Positions 1-7,725 of a stretch of DNA of 12,308 nt are shown piece after piece. Where the stretch lies: NCBI GenBank assembly GCA_036961445.1, contig JBALVO010000112.1:1-12308 (forward strand), written 5' to 3'. This DNA is from JBALVO01 sp036961445 (GTDB taxonomy: Bacteria; Pseudomonadota; Gammaproteobacteria; Pseudomonadales; Halieaceae). The notes beneath the pieces are model-generated. The model made no database searches. It saw nothing but the letters and a program-made list of their open reading frames with translations, and was not told where the DNA came from. Both the position numbers and the translations under genes were made by a program. How positions within the stretch are numbered: position 1 is the stretch's first letter; every line of letters starts with the position of its first letter.

Positions 1-718
1 TGGCGCCCACTACAACCAGAAAAAAACTGATCACTGAGTAGTACACTCCTGCTTCCGAACGCTTGACCAGGTAGTGACCCAATTTGATACCCACAGGGGC
101 CAATGGCACCAGTAACAGCGAATATAACAAATTGTCAGCGCTAAATTGGCCGAGGACATAATAGGGCAACAACTTTACAAAATTGACCACAGCAAAAAAA
201 ATGGCGGCAGTCCCGGCAAACAATTGGGGTGACAGCTTTTTGGGCATCAGGTACATGGTGAAAGGCGGACCACCGGCATGAATGCTAAAACTGGTAAATC
301 CGGCCAATACACCGAAGAATCCACCCGTCACCGGGTGATGTTCCCTGCTAGCCCGGGACTGCAGGTGTAGTAAATTCTGCAAACCAAACGCCAGAGAGAG
401 CGCGCCAATAAGAACTCGCATGTAATCGTCATTCATCGCATCGGCAGAGAAATAGCCGATAATAATACCGACCAAAGCCCCGGGCAAAAGCAGGCGCAGC
501 GCACGCCTATCGAATATGCCCCAGTAGGTTTTTACGGCCAGCACGTCCATTACAACCAGAATCGGTAACAGGATAGCTGCCGCCTGTGTCGGCGGCATAA
601 TCAGCGCCATCATTGGCACAGACAAAACAGCAACAGCGCCGCCAAAGCCGCCTTTGGCAATGCCGTACAACAAGACCGCAGGAATACAGGCGACGTAAAA
701 CCAGGGGTCAGCGAGCAC
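1..718 (-). CDS. TauE/SafE family membrane permease (3' end cut off by window edge)
   Basis: This is a polytopic inner-membrane protein of the sulfite exporter TauE/SafE family (DUF81). Members move small organic or sulfur-containing anions, but the substrate cannot be told from sequence. About 239 codons are visible and the C-terminus is missing. The N-terminus reads VLADPWFYVACIPAVLLYGI, followed by the glycine-rich AKGGFGGAVAV stretch typical of the first repeat. A matching second-repeat motif, FTSFSIHAGGPPFTMYL, lies mid-protein, with hydrophobic helices throughout. The start is uncertain. I chose GTG at 718 because homologues begin about there; an in-frame TTG at 730 is the alternative, neither has a clear Shine-Dalgarno, and the frame closes at 749-751. 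It lies 44 bp downstream of purC on the same strand and may be co-transcribed. The family call is confident; the function is not. Confidence 0.85.
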   Translation of the reverse strand, partial: MLADPWFYVACIPAVLLYGIAKGGFGGAVAVLSVPMMALIMPPTQAAAILLPILVVMDVLAVKTYWGIFDRRALRLLLPGALVGIIIGYFSADAMNDDYMRVLIGALSLAFGLQNLLHLQSRASREHHPVTGGFFGVLAGFTSFSIHAGGPPFTMYLMPKKLSPQLFAGTAAIFFAVVNFVKLLPYYVLGQFSADNLLYSLLLVPLAPVGIKLGHYLVKRSEAGVYYSVISFFLVVVGA

Positions 719-762
719 GGGGGTGCGCAATCGACATGCTAACTGCGCTTACTGCAATACGA

Positions 763-1866
763 TCAATCAACCAGACCAAACTCATCACGTAAAACAGCGA
801 TAATCTCGGCTTTGGGGTTATCCGACAAGTGCAGACTACTACCGATAATTTTCTCGGCTATCCCCACATAAGTCGCCGAAACCGCCATCAATACCTCCGT
901 TGGCAGGGCATTATCGCGCGCCAGGGCCTGGCGCTCAGGCATACGGTCCTTATTTAACAGAATATCCGGATCCGGGAAGTGTTTAAGTAGCAACTGACGA
1001 AAATCCTCTTTTGAGTTTTCGACCACTTTACCCTGACGTAAAGCGATACCGTCCCATATGCGCGAAGAATCAGGTGTACCTACCTCGTCCATGTAGATTA
1101 ATTTGTCATTGCCCGCTTTATCAACGACATACCCAAATTCAAACTTGGTATCAACAAATACCTGGTCGAGTTTGGCCAGCGCTGCGCTAATAACATCAAA
1201 GCCCTCCGCCAACAGGGTCTCATAGTGACTGACATCCTCGATACTGCGAAAGTTGAAAGCGGCATAGTTGCTCTCGATATCGCTGCGGGTGATATTCACA
1301 TCATCTACGGGCGGCACACCAGGGATATCCTGCAACACCCCCTTGGTTGATGGGGTTATCAGTAACTCCGGCAGTTTTTGATCGCGTTGCAGGCCATCCG
1401 GTAATTCGATACCACAAAACTCACGCTCGCCTTTTTCGTAGGCGCGCCACATCGAGCCGGTGATATATTGCCTGGCGATAGCTTCAATCATCACCGGCCG
1501 GGCCTTTTGCACAATCCACACAAACGGGTGTGGAATTTCCAGGATATGACTGTCGGCCAACCCCTGCTCGCGGAACAAACGGAACCAGTGGTTAGAAATG
1601 GCGTTTAATGCCGCACCCTTACCAGGTACACCGCGCATACCACCTTCGCCATGCCAGATGCAATCAAAGGCAGATATACGGTCGGATATCACCATAATAG
1701 CCAGCGGAGCATCTGCAGCCACATCATAGCCGCGTTCAGCAATCAAACGAGCGCTGTCGGCCACGGTAAGCCAATAAACCGAGCGCACCTTACCACTGTG
1801 AACGGGGTCATCAGTACGAATCGGCAAGTCATCATTAACCGCCAATACCTTGTCAGCAAGACTCAT
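763..1866 (-). CDS. purC: Phosphoribosylaminoimidazole-succinocarboxamide synthase (SAICAR synthase), long form
   Basis: PurC joins CAIR and aspartate using ATP to make SAICAR in de novo purine synthesis, in the cytoplasm. The protein is 367 aa, the long bacterial form rather than the roughly 237-aa E. coli type. Visible motifs are HSGKVRSVY (residues 23-31, nucleotide-binding loop), SDRISAFDCI (61-70), ITPSTKGVLQD (170-180), the family signature VDTKFEFG (238-245) and DEVGTPDSSRIWD (260-272). The start at 1866 gives MSLADKVLAV, the usual N-terminus of this form, and has AGGA 7 nt upstream. An ATG at 1872 would sit almost on that ribosome-binding site. The frame is open back to 2052, but those extra residues do not look like PurC. 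The TauE/SafE gene follows on the same strand. Confidence 0.96.
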   Translation of the reverse strand: MSLADKVLAVNDDLPIRTDDPVHSGKVRSVYWLTVADSARLIAERGYDVAADAPLAIMVISDRISAFDCIWHGEGGMRGVPGKGAALNAISNHWFRLFREQGLADSHILEIPHPFVWIVQKARPVMIEAIARQYITGSMWRAYEKGEREFCGIELPDGLQRDQKLPELLITPSTKGVLQDIPGVPPVDDVNITRSDIESNYAAFNFRSIEDVSHYETLLAEGFDVISAALAKLDQVFVDTKFEFGYVVDKAGNDKLIYMDEVGTPDSSRIWDGIALRQGKVVENSKEDFRQLLLKHFPDPDILLNKDRMPERQALARDNALPTEVLMAVSATYVGIAEKIIGSSLHLSDNPKAEIIAVLRDEFGLVD

Positions 1867-1936
1867 ATACATGTCCTGTTTGTAATAGATAGTCAGGGAA
1901 ATCACTGGCACTCGCAGCCAGCGCTGGAAAACCGGA

Positions 1937-1942
1937 ATTCTA
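1937..1942 (-). promoter_or_regulatory. Candidate -10 box for purC
   Basis: Read on the minus strand this is TAGAAT, a 5/6 match to the sigma-70 -10 consensus, about 70 nt upstream of the purC start. The region 17 nt further upstream has no good -35 match, so the call rests on one hexamer and position only. Confidence 0.3.
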
Positions 1943-2048
1943 GCAGAGGATGTGTCGGGCGGCACCCCCTTATGCAATGATCGTATGTGCGGAGTTGCCT
2001 GCGGAGACAAAGTGAGTGTCAAAAGCACAGGGAGCACGCCCACCCTGC

Positions 2049-2065
2049 TCATTGTTTTTCAATGA
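2049..2065. repeat. Small perfect hairpin (6-bp stem, T5 loop)
   Basis: TCATTG at 2049-2054 pairs exactly with CAATGA at 2060-2065 around a loop of five T. It lies in the purC/globin gap, about 140 bp before the globin start. No run of T follows directly on either strand, so it is not an obvious terminator. It could be a small operator or chance. Confidence 0.35.
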
Positions 2066-2205
2066 TGTAGATCTTCTTAACCTATTTTTCCAACAAGTGC
2101 CCTCACCGGTTCAATTACACAGGACGCAAAACAGGTAATCCAGGCTCTCCAGCGTTAACATACGCGGTCTCACTGTATCCCGCTGCAGCCAAAGGACCGT
2201 ATATT

Positions 2206-2637
2206 ATGAGTGACACAGCACCAACCCCCTACCAGATTCTGGGTGAGGATGGCATCCGGCGCCTTACCAGTACCTTTTACGACATCATGGACACGTTACC
2301 GGAAGTGTCCAAGCTGCGCGCCATGCACGCTAAAGACCTGACTCCAATGAAAGAAAAACTTGCCGAGTACCTGACTGGCTGGATGGGGGGGCCACCTCTG
2401 TACGCCGACAAGTATGGCACCGTCTGTATGACCTCTCCCCACGAGCCCTACCATATCGGACCCCAGGAACGAGACCAATGGTTATTGTGTATGGACAAAG
2501 CCCTGGCACAAACTGGCGCCAGTGAAGAGCTGGTGCAAATGCTCAAGATACCTATGTTTCGGATCGCCGACGCGATTCGTAACAAGGAAGGACCCAGCGC
2601 TGCCACGACTAACGCGAATGTAATTGCCGCCGGCTGA
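2206..2637 (+). CDS. Group II truncated haemoglobin (2/2 globin)
   Basis: This is a cytoplasmic haem protein of the group II (TrHbO-like) truncated globins. The family binds O2, NO or related ligands; its role here cannot be fixed from sequence. The 143-aa length fits. FYDIMD around residue 25 supplies the likely B10 tyrosine. The block WMGGPPLYADKYG (59-71) is the usual CD/E region. H79 in SPHEPYHIG aligns with the proximal F8 histidine of the RHxPFxI motif. W92 in ERDQWLLCMDKAL is the expected G8 tryptophan. The tail after about residue 128 is rich in Ala, Asn and Thr and probably disordered. The ATG at 2206 has AGGA 9 nt upstream. It stands alone, convergent with the lipoprotein gene and with a hairpin terminator between them. 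Confidence 0.9.
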   Translation: MSDTAPTPYQILGEDGIRRLTSTFYDIMDTLPEVSKLRAMHAKDLTPMKEKLAEYLTGWMGGPPLYADKYGTVCMTSPHEPYHIGPQERDQWLLCMDKALAQTGASEELVQMLKIPMFRIADAIRNKEGPSAATTNANVIAAG

Positions 2638-2682
2638 GGGCGGGCGCCAGGCAGTAGCGATATGACATCAATCACAACAAAA

Positions 2683-2706
2683 AAAGGGCCCGTTTAAGGG
2701 CCCTTT
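2683..2706 (-). terminator. Rho-independent terminator of the lipoprotein gene, possibly bidirectional
   Basis: AAAGGGCCC (2683-2691) pairs perfectly with GGGCCCTTT (2698-2706) around a 6-nt loop. Read on the minus strand, the stem runs into seven consecutive T (2685-2679) and a further T-rich stretch, a strong intrinsic terminator for the gene at 2741-3436. Read on the plus strand only TTT follows, so termination of the globin transcript is possible but weaker. Confidence 0.85.
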
Positions 2707-2740
2707 GACGGCAATCCAATTAGCAATAAGTCGACTACTG

Positions 2741-3436
2741 TTACTGCTCTTTGAGGTTCAAAGGCGCTGCCAGTGGATCGTTGGAACGTCCCTGCAAATG
2801 CAACAATCCTCGACGCATACTATTGCCCCAGGAGCGGAAGATCAGGTTCACCGCGGGATCATCATTCTCCACCTGGTTAAAAGCCCAGATATTATCGCTG
2901 GATTTAGTGTCTACTGTGCGCACCATGATGTTTCCAGTCTTGGCGTTAACCAGCGCAATACTGGCGGTGATAGCCCCGCCAGTTTTACCGCCCGCCTCGG
3001 CCTGCTCACGCCCTGCATTAGGATGAATCGCGACCACGGTGGTGTGAACAATCATATCGGCCTGTTCCCGGGTATCCACGATGTTATAGGCAGACTCGAA
3101 ACTCAATGCGGCAGAAAATTCATCGACAATCGCTTTTTGCAAAATGCCGTCTTCAATATCGGTTACTTTCCAATTATCGTCGGCAGCGACTCCCTCAGGC
3201 TTAATGATCTGAATATTGGAGAGGTTGGCCGGAGCAATATAGACCTTGCGGAAATTGCGGGCACCCTCGCCTGCATCAGGGTTCATATAAAGCTGATCAG
3301 CACGAGTATTCTTGCCCTTGAGAAACTCAGGGTCCCCTTGCTCCGGTGCTTTATACCCGACAGTATCGTTCTGAACGCAGCCACCCAGGATCAACAGTGA
3401 GGCCACCAGGGCCGATAACATTTTCCACGACATCAT
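2741..3436 (-). CDS. Outer-membrane lipoprotein, DUF3313-like
   Basis: This is a predicted lipoprotein of 231 aa with no known function. A short charged start (MMSWK) leads into a hydrophobic segment and the lipobox LGGC, with the acylated cysteine at residue 20. Valine rather than aspartate at +2 suggests sorting to the outer membrane. The mature part is soluble and mixed alpha/beta, and its layout resembles the DUF3313 lipoproteins (a Y..P start, a central domain ending in a basic/hydrophobic tail). I assign that family from memory with moderate confidence. Two adjacent ATGs (3436 and 3433) are possible starts; AAGGA lies 4 nt from the first and 7 nt from the second, so the second may be used, giving 230 aa. 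It is divergent from a TonB-dependent receptor and may share its control region. Confidence 0.8.
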   Translation of the reverse strand: MMSWKMLSALVASLLILGGCVQNDTVGYKAPEQGDPEFLKGKNTRADQLYMNPDAGEGARNFRKVYIAPANLSNIQIIKPEGVAADDNWKVTDIEDGILQKAIVDEFSAALSFESAYNIVDTREQADMIVHTTVVAIHPNAGREQAEAGGKTGGAITASIALVNAKTGNIMVRTVDTKSSDNIWAFNQVENDDPAVNLIFRSWGNSMRRGLLHLQGRSNDPLAAPLNLKEQ

Positions 3437-3453
3437 TGTGTCCTTAATTTAAT

Positions 3454-3514
3454 AGTTATACTTGGCTCGCGCACCCAGCCTGATGACCTGAACACGAGGC
3501 TCACAAGTATAACT
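3454..3514. promoter_or_regulatory. 11-bp inverted repeat containing TATAAC boxes in the divergent control region
   Basis: AGTTATACTTG at 3454-3464 is the exact reverse complement of CAAGTATAACT at 3504-3514, with 39 bp between. Each arm thus offers CAAGTATAACT reading outward toward one of the two divergent genes: leftward toward the lipoprotein and rightward toward the receptor. TATAAC resembles a -10 box, and on the plus strand TGACCT (3484-3489) is a weak -35 at 18-bp spacing. The arms may be paired promoters, sites for a dimeric regulator, or both. Confidence 0.5.
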
Positions 3515-3570
3515 CAAAATTCGCCCGCCGCTAGGCGTTGCAGTCATTTCTCACGAATAACCAGCGCGCT

Positions 3571-3599
3571 TTCGGAACCACCCTTTAATCCGCTACAAT
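3571..3599 (+). promoter_or_regulatory. Candidate sigma-70 promoter of the TonB-dependent receptor
   Basis: TTCGGA (3571-3576) and TACAAT (3594-3599) are separated by 17 bp. The -10 box is a good match and the -35 is weak. This would give a leader of about 22 nt before the ATG at 3629. It competes with the TATAAC box at 3508-3513 as the receptor promoter. No cobalamin-riboswitch-like leader is visible. Confidence 0.4.
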
Positions 3600-3628
3600 C
3601 CGGCACCCTTTTACCAGAGACCCAACAC

Positions 3629-5710
3629 ATGCGCACCCGCCGCCACGTAATTCCCGCTGTACTGTCTACCTTACCGATACTGCACTGCTCCATTGCTGTG
3701 CACGCGCAGGATCGGGTCGAGGAACAGGTACTGGTGACTGCCAGCCGCTACGCGGAGGATGCCCAGCGGTTACCAATGGCCTGGTCGGTCGTTGACAGTA
3801 AGGATTTGGCACTGATCGAAGCAGTGCATATCAATGAAGTGATGCAGCGGGTTCCCGGCGCCTGGATCAGCCGTGGTAATGGTCAGGAAAGCCTTATCTC
3901 GCTGCGCTCCCCGGTGTTAACCGGCGCGGGCAGTTGTGGTGCATTTTATACGGCGGGAGACGGTATTAGCCTGCGTGCACCAGGGTTCTGCAACGTCAAC
4001 CAGTTGTTCGATGCCAATTTCGAACAGGCACAACGCATTGAAGTGATTAAAGGACCCGCCACCTCGCTATATGGGTCCAACGCCATGCATGGCGTAATCA
4101 ATATCCTCAGCGCCTCGCCCAGTGAACAATTGGATCACAGACTCGCCATTGAAGCCGGTCCTGATGACTATTACCGGGCCAAATACCGGTATAGCGACAC
4201 GGTTGGGGCTCACGGTATCAGCCTCAATATCAACGGCAGCACAGACGGCGGCTATAAAGACGATTCGGGCTACGACCAGCAGAAGATGACACTGCGGTAC
4301 GACTACCTCGGCGAACAATGGGATATCAGCAGCGTGCTGGACCTGACCAATCTCAACCAGGAAACCTCTGGCTACATTCAGGGCTACAAAAGCTACAAAG
4401 ACAATGATCTCAAGGACACCAACCCCAACCCGGAGGCCTTTAGAGATGCACAATCACTGCGCCTGCACAGCAGTCTCAGCCGGGCTTTGGATGAACGCAA
4501 TACGTTAACAATTACGCCCTACCTGCGTGACAATGACATGAAGTTCCTACAGCACTTCTTACCATGGCAGCCGGTAGAAAAAAATGGTCATAGCAGTGTC
4601 GGCTTACGCACCAGCATCGATACTGATGCAGGAGCGATACGCTGGGTAAACGGCATCGACCTTGAATACACCGACGGCTGGCTCAAAGAAAACCAGGAGC
4701 AGCCCTTCAGCCCCAACCAACCGGCCGGGGTGCACTATGACTACCAGGTAGACGCCTCTGTCGCAGCCGCTTACAGTCAACTTCGTACGCAGTTTGAGTC
4801 ACCCTGGGAAATCAGCGCAGGGGCCCGCGTGGAGTACACCAAATACGATTATGATAACCGCACCCAGGATGGCAATGCCTGCACTCCGGAAGCTAGTGCC
4901 TGCCGGTTTTACCGGCCGGCCGATCGGGACGATGATTTCAGTGATGCGTCCATAAATGCGGGGGTCAGCTATAGCTTCAGTACGGAGCATATCGGCTATG
5001 CGCGGCTGGCCAGGGGTTTTCGTGCGCCACAGGCGAGTGAATTGTACCGCCTGCAGTCTGGCCAACAGACCGCAGACCTGGACTCCGAAAAAATCGACAA
5101 TGTGGAGCTGGGCGTACGTGGCAACTTGCGGGACAAGCTGCAGTACGATGTGGCAATTTATTACATGCACAAAGACGACGTCATTTTCCAGGATGCGAAT
5201 CGGCAGAATGTCAGCGGCGCCCAAACTCGCCATTACGGCACTGAACTCAGCCTGGAATATCGTATTTTGGAGAACTGGACACTGGCAGCAGATGCTACTT
5301 TTGCCAGTCACACCTACGACAAGCGCATAGACTTACTGGGGGCTGGTGATGATATTAAGGGTAACGATATAGACACCGCGCCAGAGGCTTTCGGCAGCGC
5401 CAGATTAGGCTGGGACTTTTCCGCGCTTAGCGGGCAAAACAGCCGCGCGGAACTGGAATGGGTGTCTATGGGGTCGTACTACCTGGAGCCCGACAACCGG
5501 CACAAGTACAATGGACACTCCCTGGTTAATTTACGCGTGACCAGCGCCTTTGGGCCACGCTGGTCAGGCAACCTGCGAGTAACCAACCTACTGGACGAAG
5601 ACTATGCCGAGCGAGCGGATTTTGGCTTCGGTCAGTATCGATATTTTGTCGGACAGCCCAGGAGCGCTTACCTGGAAATCAGTTACCAGTTTGGCGCGCC
5701 GACTGGATAA
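3629..5710 (+). CDS. TonB-dependent outer-membrane receptor
   Basis: This 693-aa protein is a plugged 22-strand beta-barrel importer energised by TonB-ExbB-ExbD; the ligand is unknown. A signal peptide ends at AHA (24-26). The TonB box is EEQVLVTASR (31-40). The plug domain runs to about 165, with RIEVIKGPATSLYGSNAMHG (136-155) as its hallmark. The barrel follows, with a conserved GYARLARGFRAPQASELY stretch and the usual C-terminal VTNLLDEDYAER and SAYLEISYQF motifs. Five residues (GAPTG) follow the terminal aromatic. The mature protein has four cysteines in two close pairs: C103/C121 in the plug and C418/C425 in a predicted surface loop, both placed to form disulfides. The Shine-Dalgarno is weak (AGAGA, about 9 nt upstream). 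No ABC transporter or ligand-processing gene is adjacent, so siderophore, cobalamin and carbohydrate remain open. Confidence 0.93.
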   Translation: MRTRRHVIPAVLSTLPILHCSIAVHAQDRVEEQVLVTASRYAEDAQRLPMAWSVVDSKDLALIEAVHINEVMQRVPGAWISRGNGQESLISLRSPVLTGAGSCGAFYTAGDGISLRAPGFCNVNQLFDANFEQAQRIEVIKGPATSLYGSNAMHGVINILSASPSEQLDHRLAIEAGPDDYYRAKYRYSDTVGAHGISLNINGSTDGGYKDDSGYDQQKMTLRYDYLGEQWDISSVLDLTNLNQETSGYIQGYKSYKDNDLKDTNPNPEAFRDAQSLRLHSSLSRALDERNTLTITPYLRDNDMKFLQHFLPWQPVEKNGHSSVGLRTSIDTDAGAIRWVNGIDLEYTDGWLKENQEQPFSPNQPAGVHYDYQVDASVAAAYSQLRTQFESPWEISAGARVEYTKYDYDNRTQDGNACTPEASACRFYRPADRDDDFSDASINAGVSYSFSTEHIGYARLARGFRAPQASELYRLQSGQQTADLDSEKIDNVELGVRGNLRDKLQYDVAIYYMHKDDVIFQDANRQNVSGAQTRHYGTELSLEYRILENWTLAADATFASHTYDKRIDLLGAGDDIKGNDIDTAPEAFGSARLGWDFSALSGQNSRAELEWVSMGSYYLEPDNRHKYNGHSLVNLRVTSAFGPRWSGNLRVTNLLDEDYAERADFGFGQYRYFVGQPRSAYLEISYQFGAPTG

Positions 5711-5732
5711 AGCACCACTGCGGCAACAACTG

Positions 5733-6644
5733 TTACGGTTTCGCAGCCAACCACGCATAACCCCGGCGTCCCTGCAGGCCACCGGTATGAACTGCCAGTA
5801 GGGGTAATGCTTCATCCCAATCTCCGTTGTGCTGTAGCTGCGCGATAGCAAACAGCATTTTTCCGGTGTATACCGGATCCAGCGGAGCCTCATGTATTTT
5901 TTCAAATTCCAGCATGAATTCCTGTAACGCCACATTGCTGCGTGCAAAACCGCCACAGTGGTAATCGTGCAAAATGTGCCAGCGCGCAATATCTCCAACG
6001 GCACATTCATGCAGCGACTGCTGCACCCGTTGCTCCAGGTCACTGGCACCCTTTAGCGCAGAGATACCAATCACTTCATATTCGCTGCCCAGACCTGCTA
6101 CCAGCCCCGCGAGAGTGGTACCAGTACCCACCGGGACAACAATCCGGCGTGCCACCGGTGCCAGGTCTTGCACCAATGAGGCTATCGCCATGCAACCCAT
6201 GGCTCCCTCCAAATTGGATCCGCCTTCAGGGATAACCAGGCACGGTGCGAATTGATCGGCTACTTGCTGCAAGTAGTCGCTATCATTACGCTGGCGATAT
6301 TCCCCGCGCGTCACATGGATTACCTGCATACCCCAGGCACGAGCGTCCCGCAGCATCGCTGAATCATCAATGGCAGCCTCCCCTCGCACAATCCCCACCG
6401 TCTCAAAACCGTGTTCTGCCCCTGCCGCCGCCAGAGCATGCAGATGATTGGACCAGGCGCCACCAAAAGACACCAGGCGAAATACACCCAGGCGCCTGGC
6501 CCGGACAATATTCTCGCGCAATTTGAATGATTTGTTACCCGGGGCAAGGCCACCCAACAGGTCCAGCCGTAATAATGAGACATTGCCCATGGCTACACCA
6601 TTGACGGGTGTAGCGTTCAAGCGTTGGAGTAATTTAGCAGACAT
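5733..6644 (-). CDS. PLP-dependent enzyme, ACC deaminase/D-cysteine desulfhydrase family
   Basis: This is a cytoplasmic fold-type II PLP enzyme of 303 aa. Relatives deaminate 1-aminocyclopropane-1-carboxylate or cleave D-cysteine to pyruvate, H2S and ammonia; the substrate here is not settled. K38 in APGNKSFKL is the expected Schiff-base lysine. SFGGAWSNHLHAL (59-71) holds the carboxylate-binding Ser/Asn/His loop. PVGTGTTLAG (171-180) is the phosphate-binding glycine loop. DPVYTGKM (256-263) and HTGGLQGRRGY (286-296) complete the usual C-terminal motifs. The ATG at 6644 has no strong Shine-Dalgarno. It begins 48 bp after the lipA stop on the same strand, so lipA and this gene are probably co-transcribed. 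Its 3' end converges on the receptor gene with only 22 bp between, and I see no good terminator there. Confidence 0.88.
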   Translation of the reverse strand: MSAKLLQRLNATPVNGVAMGNVSLLRLDLLGGLAPGNKSFKLRENIVRARRLGVFRLVSFGGAWSNHLHALAAAGAEHGFETVGIVRGEAAIDDSAMLRDARAWGMQVIHVTRGEYRQRNDSDYLQQVADQFAPCLVIPEGGSNLEGAMGCMAIASLVQDLAPVARRIVVPVGTGTTLAGLVAGLGSEYEVIGISALKGASDLEQRVQQSLHECAVGDIARWHILHDYHCGGFARSNVALQEFMLEFEKIHEAPLDPVYTGKMLFAIAQLQHNGDWDEALPLLAVHTGGLQGRRGYAWLAAKP

Positions 6645-6692
6645 TGATTTATTGCCTGGAGCCCCTGGCGGCGTAAATCGTCTATTGGACTA

Positions 6693-7682
6693 TCAGGCCA
6701 GGCCGACGTTATTTTTTGCCAGTACCTGCTCGGCGCGATAACTGGAACGCACGAGCACGCCTGATACGACCTCCAGAAAGCCTTTTTGTAGCCCCAGCTG
6801 TCGATACTCCTCAAATTCTTCCGGGGTTACATAGCGATCAATAGGATAGTGATGTGCCGTTGGCTGCAGGTATTGTCCAAAAGTCAGGATATCGACATTG
6901 GCGGTGCGTAAATCATCCATACACTCGATAATTTCTTCACGGGTCTCACCCAGTCCCAACATCAGGCTGGTCTTAGTCAGGCATTTGGCGCGATGTGCCT
7001 TGGCGTGGGCCAACACATTCAGCGTCTGTTGATAGGATGCCCTGGGGTCGCGCACCGGGTGCGTGAGGCGACGCACGGTCTCCACATTCTGGGCAAAAAC
7101 TTCAATGCCTGAATCCACTACGGTCTCGACATCTTGCAGGTTACCCAGGAAATCAGGCGTCAGTGCCTCAACCGCAGTTTCCGGGTTCTGTTGTTTTACG
7201 CGCTTGACGCAGGCGGCATAGTGACCCGACCCGCCATCGGGTAGATCATCTCGATTGACGGAGGTCAGCACAACGTACTTCAGGTTCATCAGTGCCACCG
7301 AGCGCGCGGTATTGTCCGGTTCCTCCACATCCAGCCAGCCCCTGGGGTTACCGGTATTAACCGCACAGAAACGGCAGGCTCGAGTACAAACATCGCCCAT
7401 TAACATAATCGTGGCGGTACCCGAACTCCAACACTCACTCATATTAGGACATTTAGCTTCCTCACAGACAGTGGCCAGCTTGTGCTCACGCACAATCCCA
7501 GCCACCTTTTCATAAGTGGCACCGCCGCGCACCTTGATCCGCAACCAGTCGGGTTTGGGCAGCCGCTCTCCTGCACTGCGACCAGACTTAATACCGTCCT
7601 TGATAGCAATGATGCCCTTGTCATTAACGAATTTTTCGCCACTGCTGACCTGGACTGTAGGGATGAGGTTGTTGTCGGACAT
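6693..7682 (-). CDS. lipA: Lipoyl synthase (radical SAM)
   Basis: LipA inserts two sulfur atoms into protein-bound octanoyl groups to make the lipoyl cofactor of the 2-oxoacid dehydrogenases and the glycine cleavage H protein. The protein is 329 aa (E. coli 321). The auxiliary 4Fe-4S cluster ligands are C73, C78 and C84 (CEEAKCPNMSEC). The radical SAM cluster ligands are C99, C103 and C106 (CTRACRFC). The C-terminal RSSY motif (312-315), which supplies a serine ligand to the auxiliary cluster, is present, so the enzyme looks intact. The start at 7682 gives MSDNNLIPTV and has AGGA upstream at about 9-10 nt; the frame is open to 7739, but the extension is not LipA-like. lipB, often adjacent in proteobacteria, is not in the window. 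The next gene on the strand is a PLP enzyme. Confidence 0.97.
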   Translation of the reverse strand: MSDNNLIPTVQVSSGEKFVNDKGIIAIKDGIKSGRSAGERLPKPDWLRIKVRGGATYEKVAGIVREHKLATVCEEAKCPNMSECWSSGTATIMLMGDVCTRACRFCAVNTGNPRGWLDVEEPDNTARSVALMNLKYVVLTSVNRDDLPDGGSGHYAACVKRVKQQNPETAVEALTPDFLGNLQDVETVVDSGIEVFAQNVETVRRLTHPVRDPRASYQQTLNVLAHAKAHRAKCLTKTSLMLGLGETREEIIECMDDLRTANVDILTFGQYLQPTAHHYPIDRYVTPEEFEEYRQLGLQKGFLEVVSGVLVRSSYRAEQVLAKNNVGLA

Positions 7683-7719
7683 GCGCCGGAATCCTGAACG
7701 TCGCTTAACGTGAGGCCCG

Positions 7720-7725
7720 ATTATA
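7720..7725 (-). promoter_or_regulatory. Candidate -10 box for lipA
   Basis: Read on the minus strand this is TATAAT, an exact consensus -10, which would start transcription about 30 nt upstream of the chosen lipA ATG. The -35 region is poor (about TAGGTC). The position also supports the 7682 start, because a start at 7739 would lie upstream of this promoter. Confidence 0.5.

Larger units (their letters stand above)
1867..2205. other. 339-bp divergent intergenic region between purC and the truncated haemoglobin gene
   Basis: I see no convincing gene here. The purC frame stays open on the minus strand but lacks PurC-like sequence beyond 1866. The region must hold promoters for both flanking genes. 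On the minus strand a TAGAAT box lies at 1937-1942. On the plus strand I find no clear sigma-70 pair before the globin gene. A small perfect hairpin lies at 2049-2065. I found no convincing FNR-type palindrome. Confidence 0.6.

Noticed and set aside
1867..2052. Upstream extension of purC by 62 codons
   Set aside because: The frame is open, but PurC homology begins at MSLADK, a good Shine-Dalgarno sits just before 1866, and the extension has no family resemblance.
2705..3400. 231-codon plus-strand open frame opposite the lipoprotein gene
   Set aside because: It is fully antisense to a gene with a clear lipobox and terminator, overlaps that terminator, lacks a start signal and resembles no protein family.
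3515..3628. Cobalamin or other riboswitch upstream of the TonB-dependent receptor
   Set aside because: The leader is short, has no recognisable B12-box element and only trivial hairpins such as CGCC-GCTA-GGCG at 3526-3537.
5711..5757. Possible bidirectional terminator between the receptor and the PLP enzyme
   Set aside because: Only a loose CTGCG/CGCAG pairing with a long loop is visible, partly inside the PLP gene, and no T-run follows.
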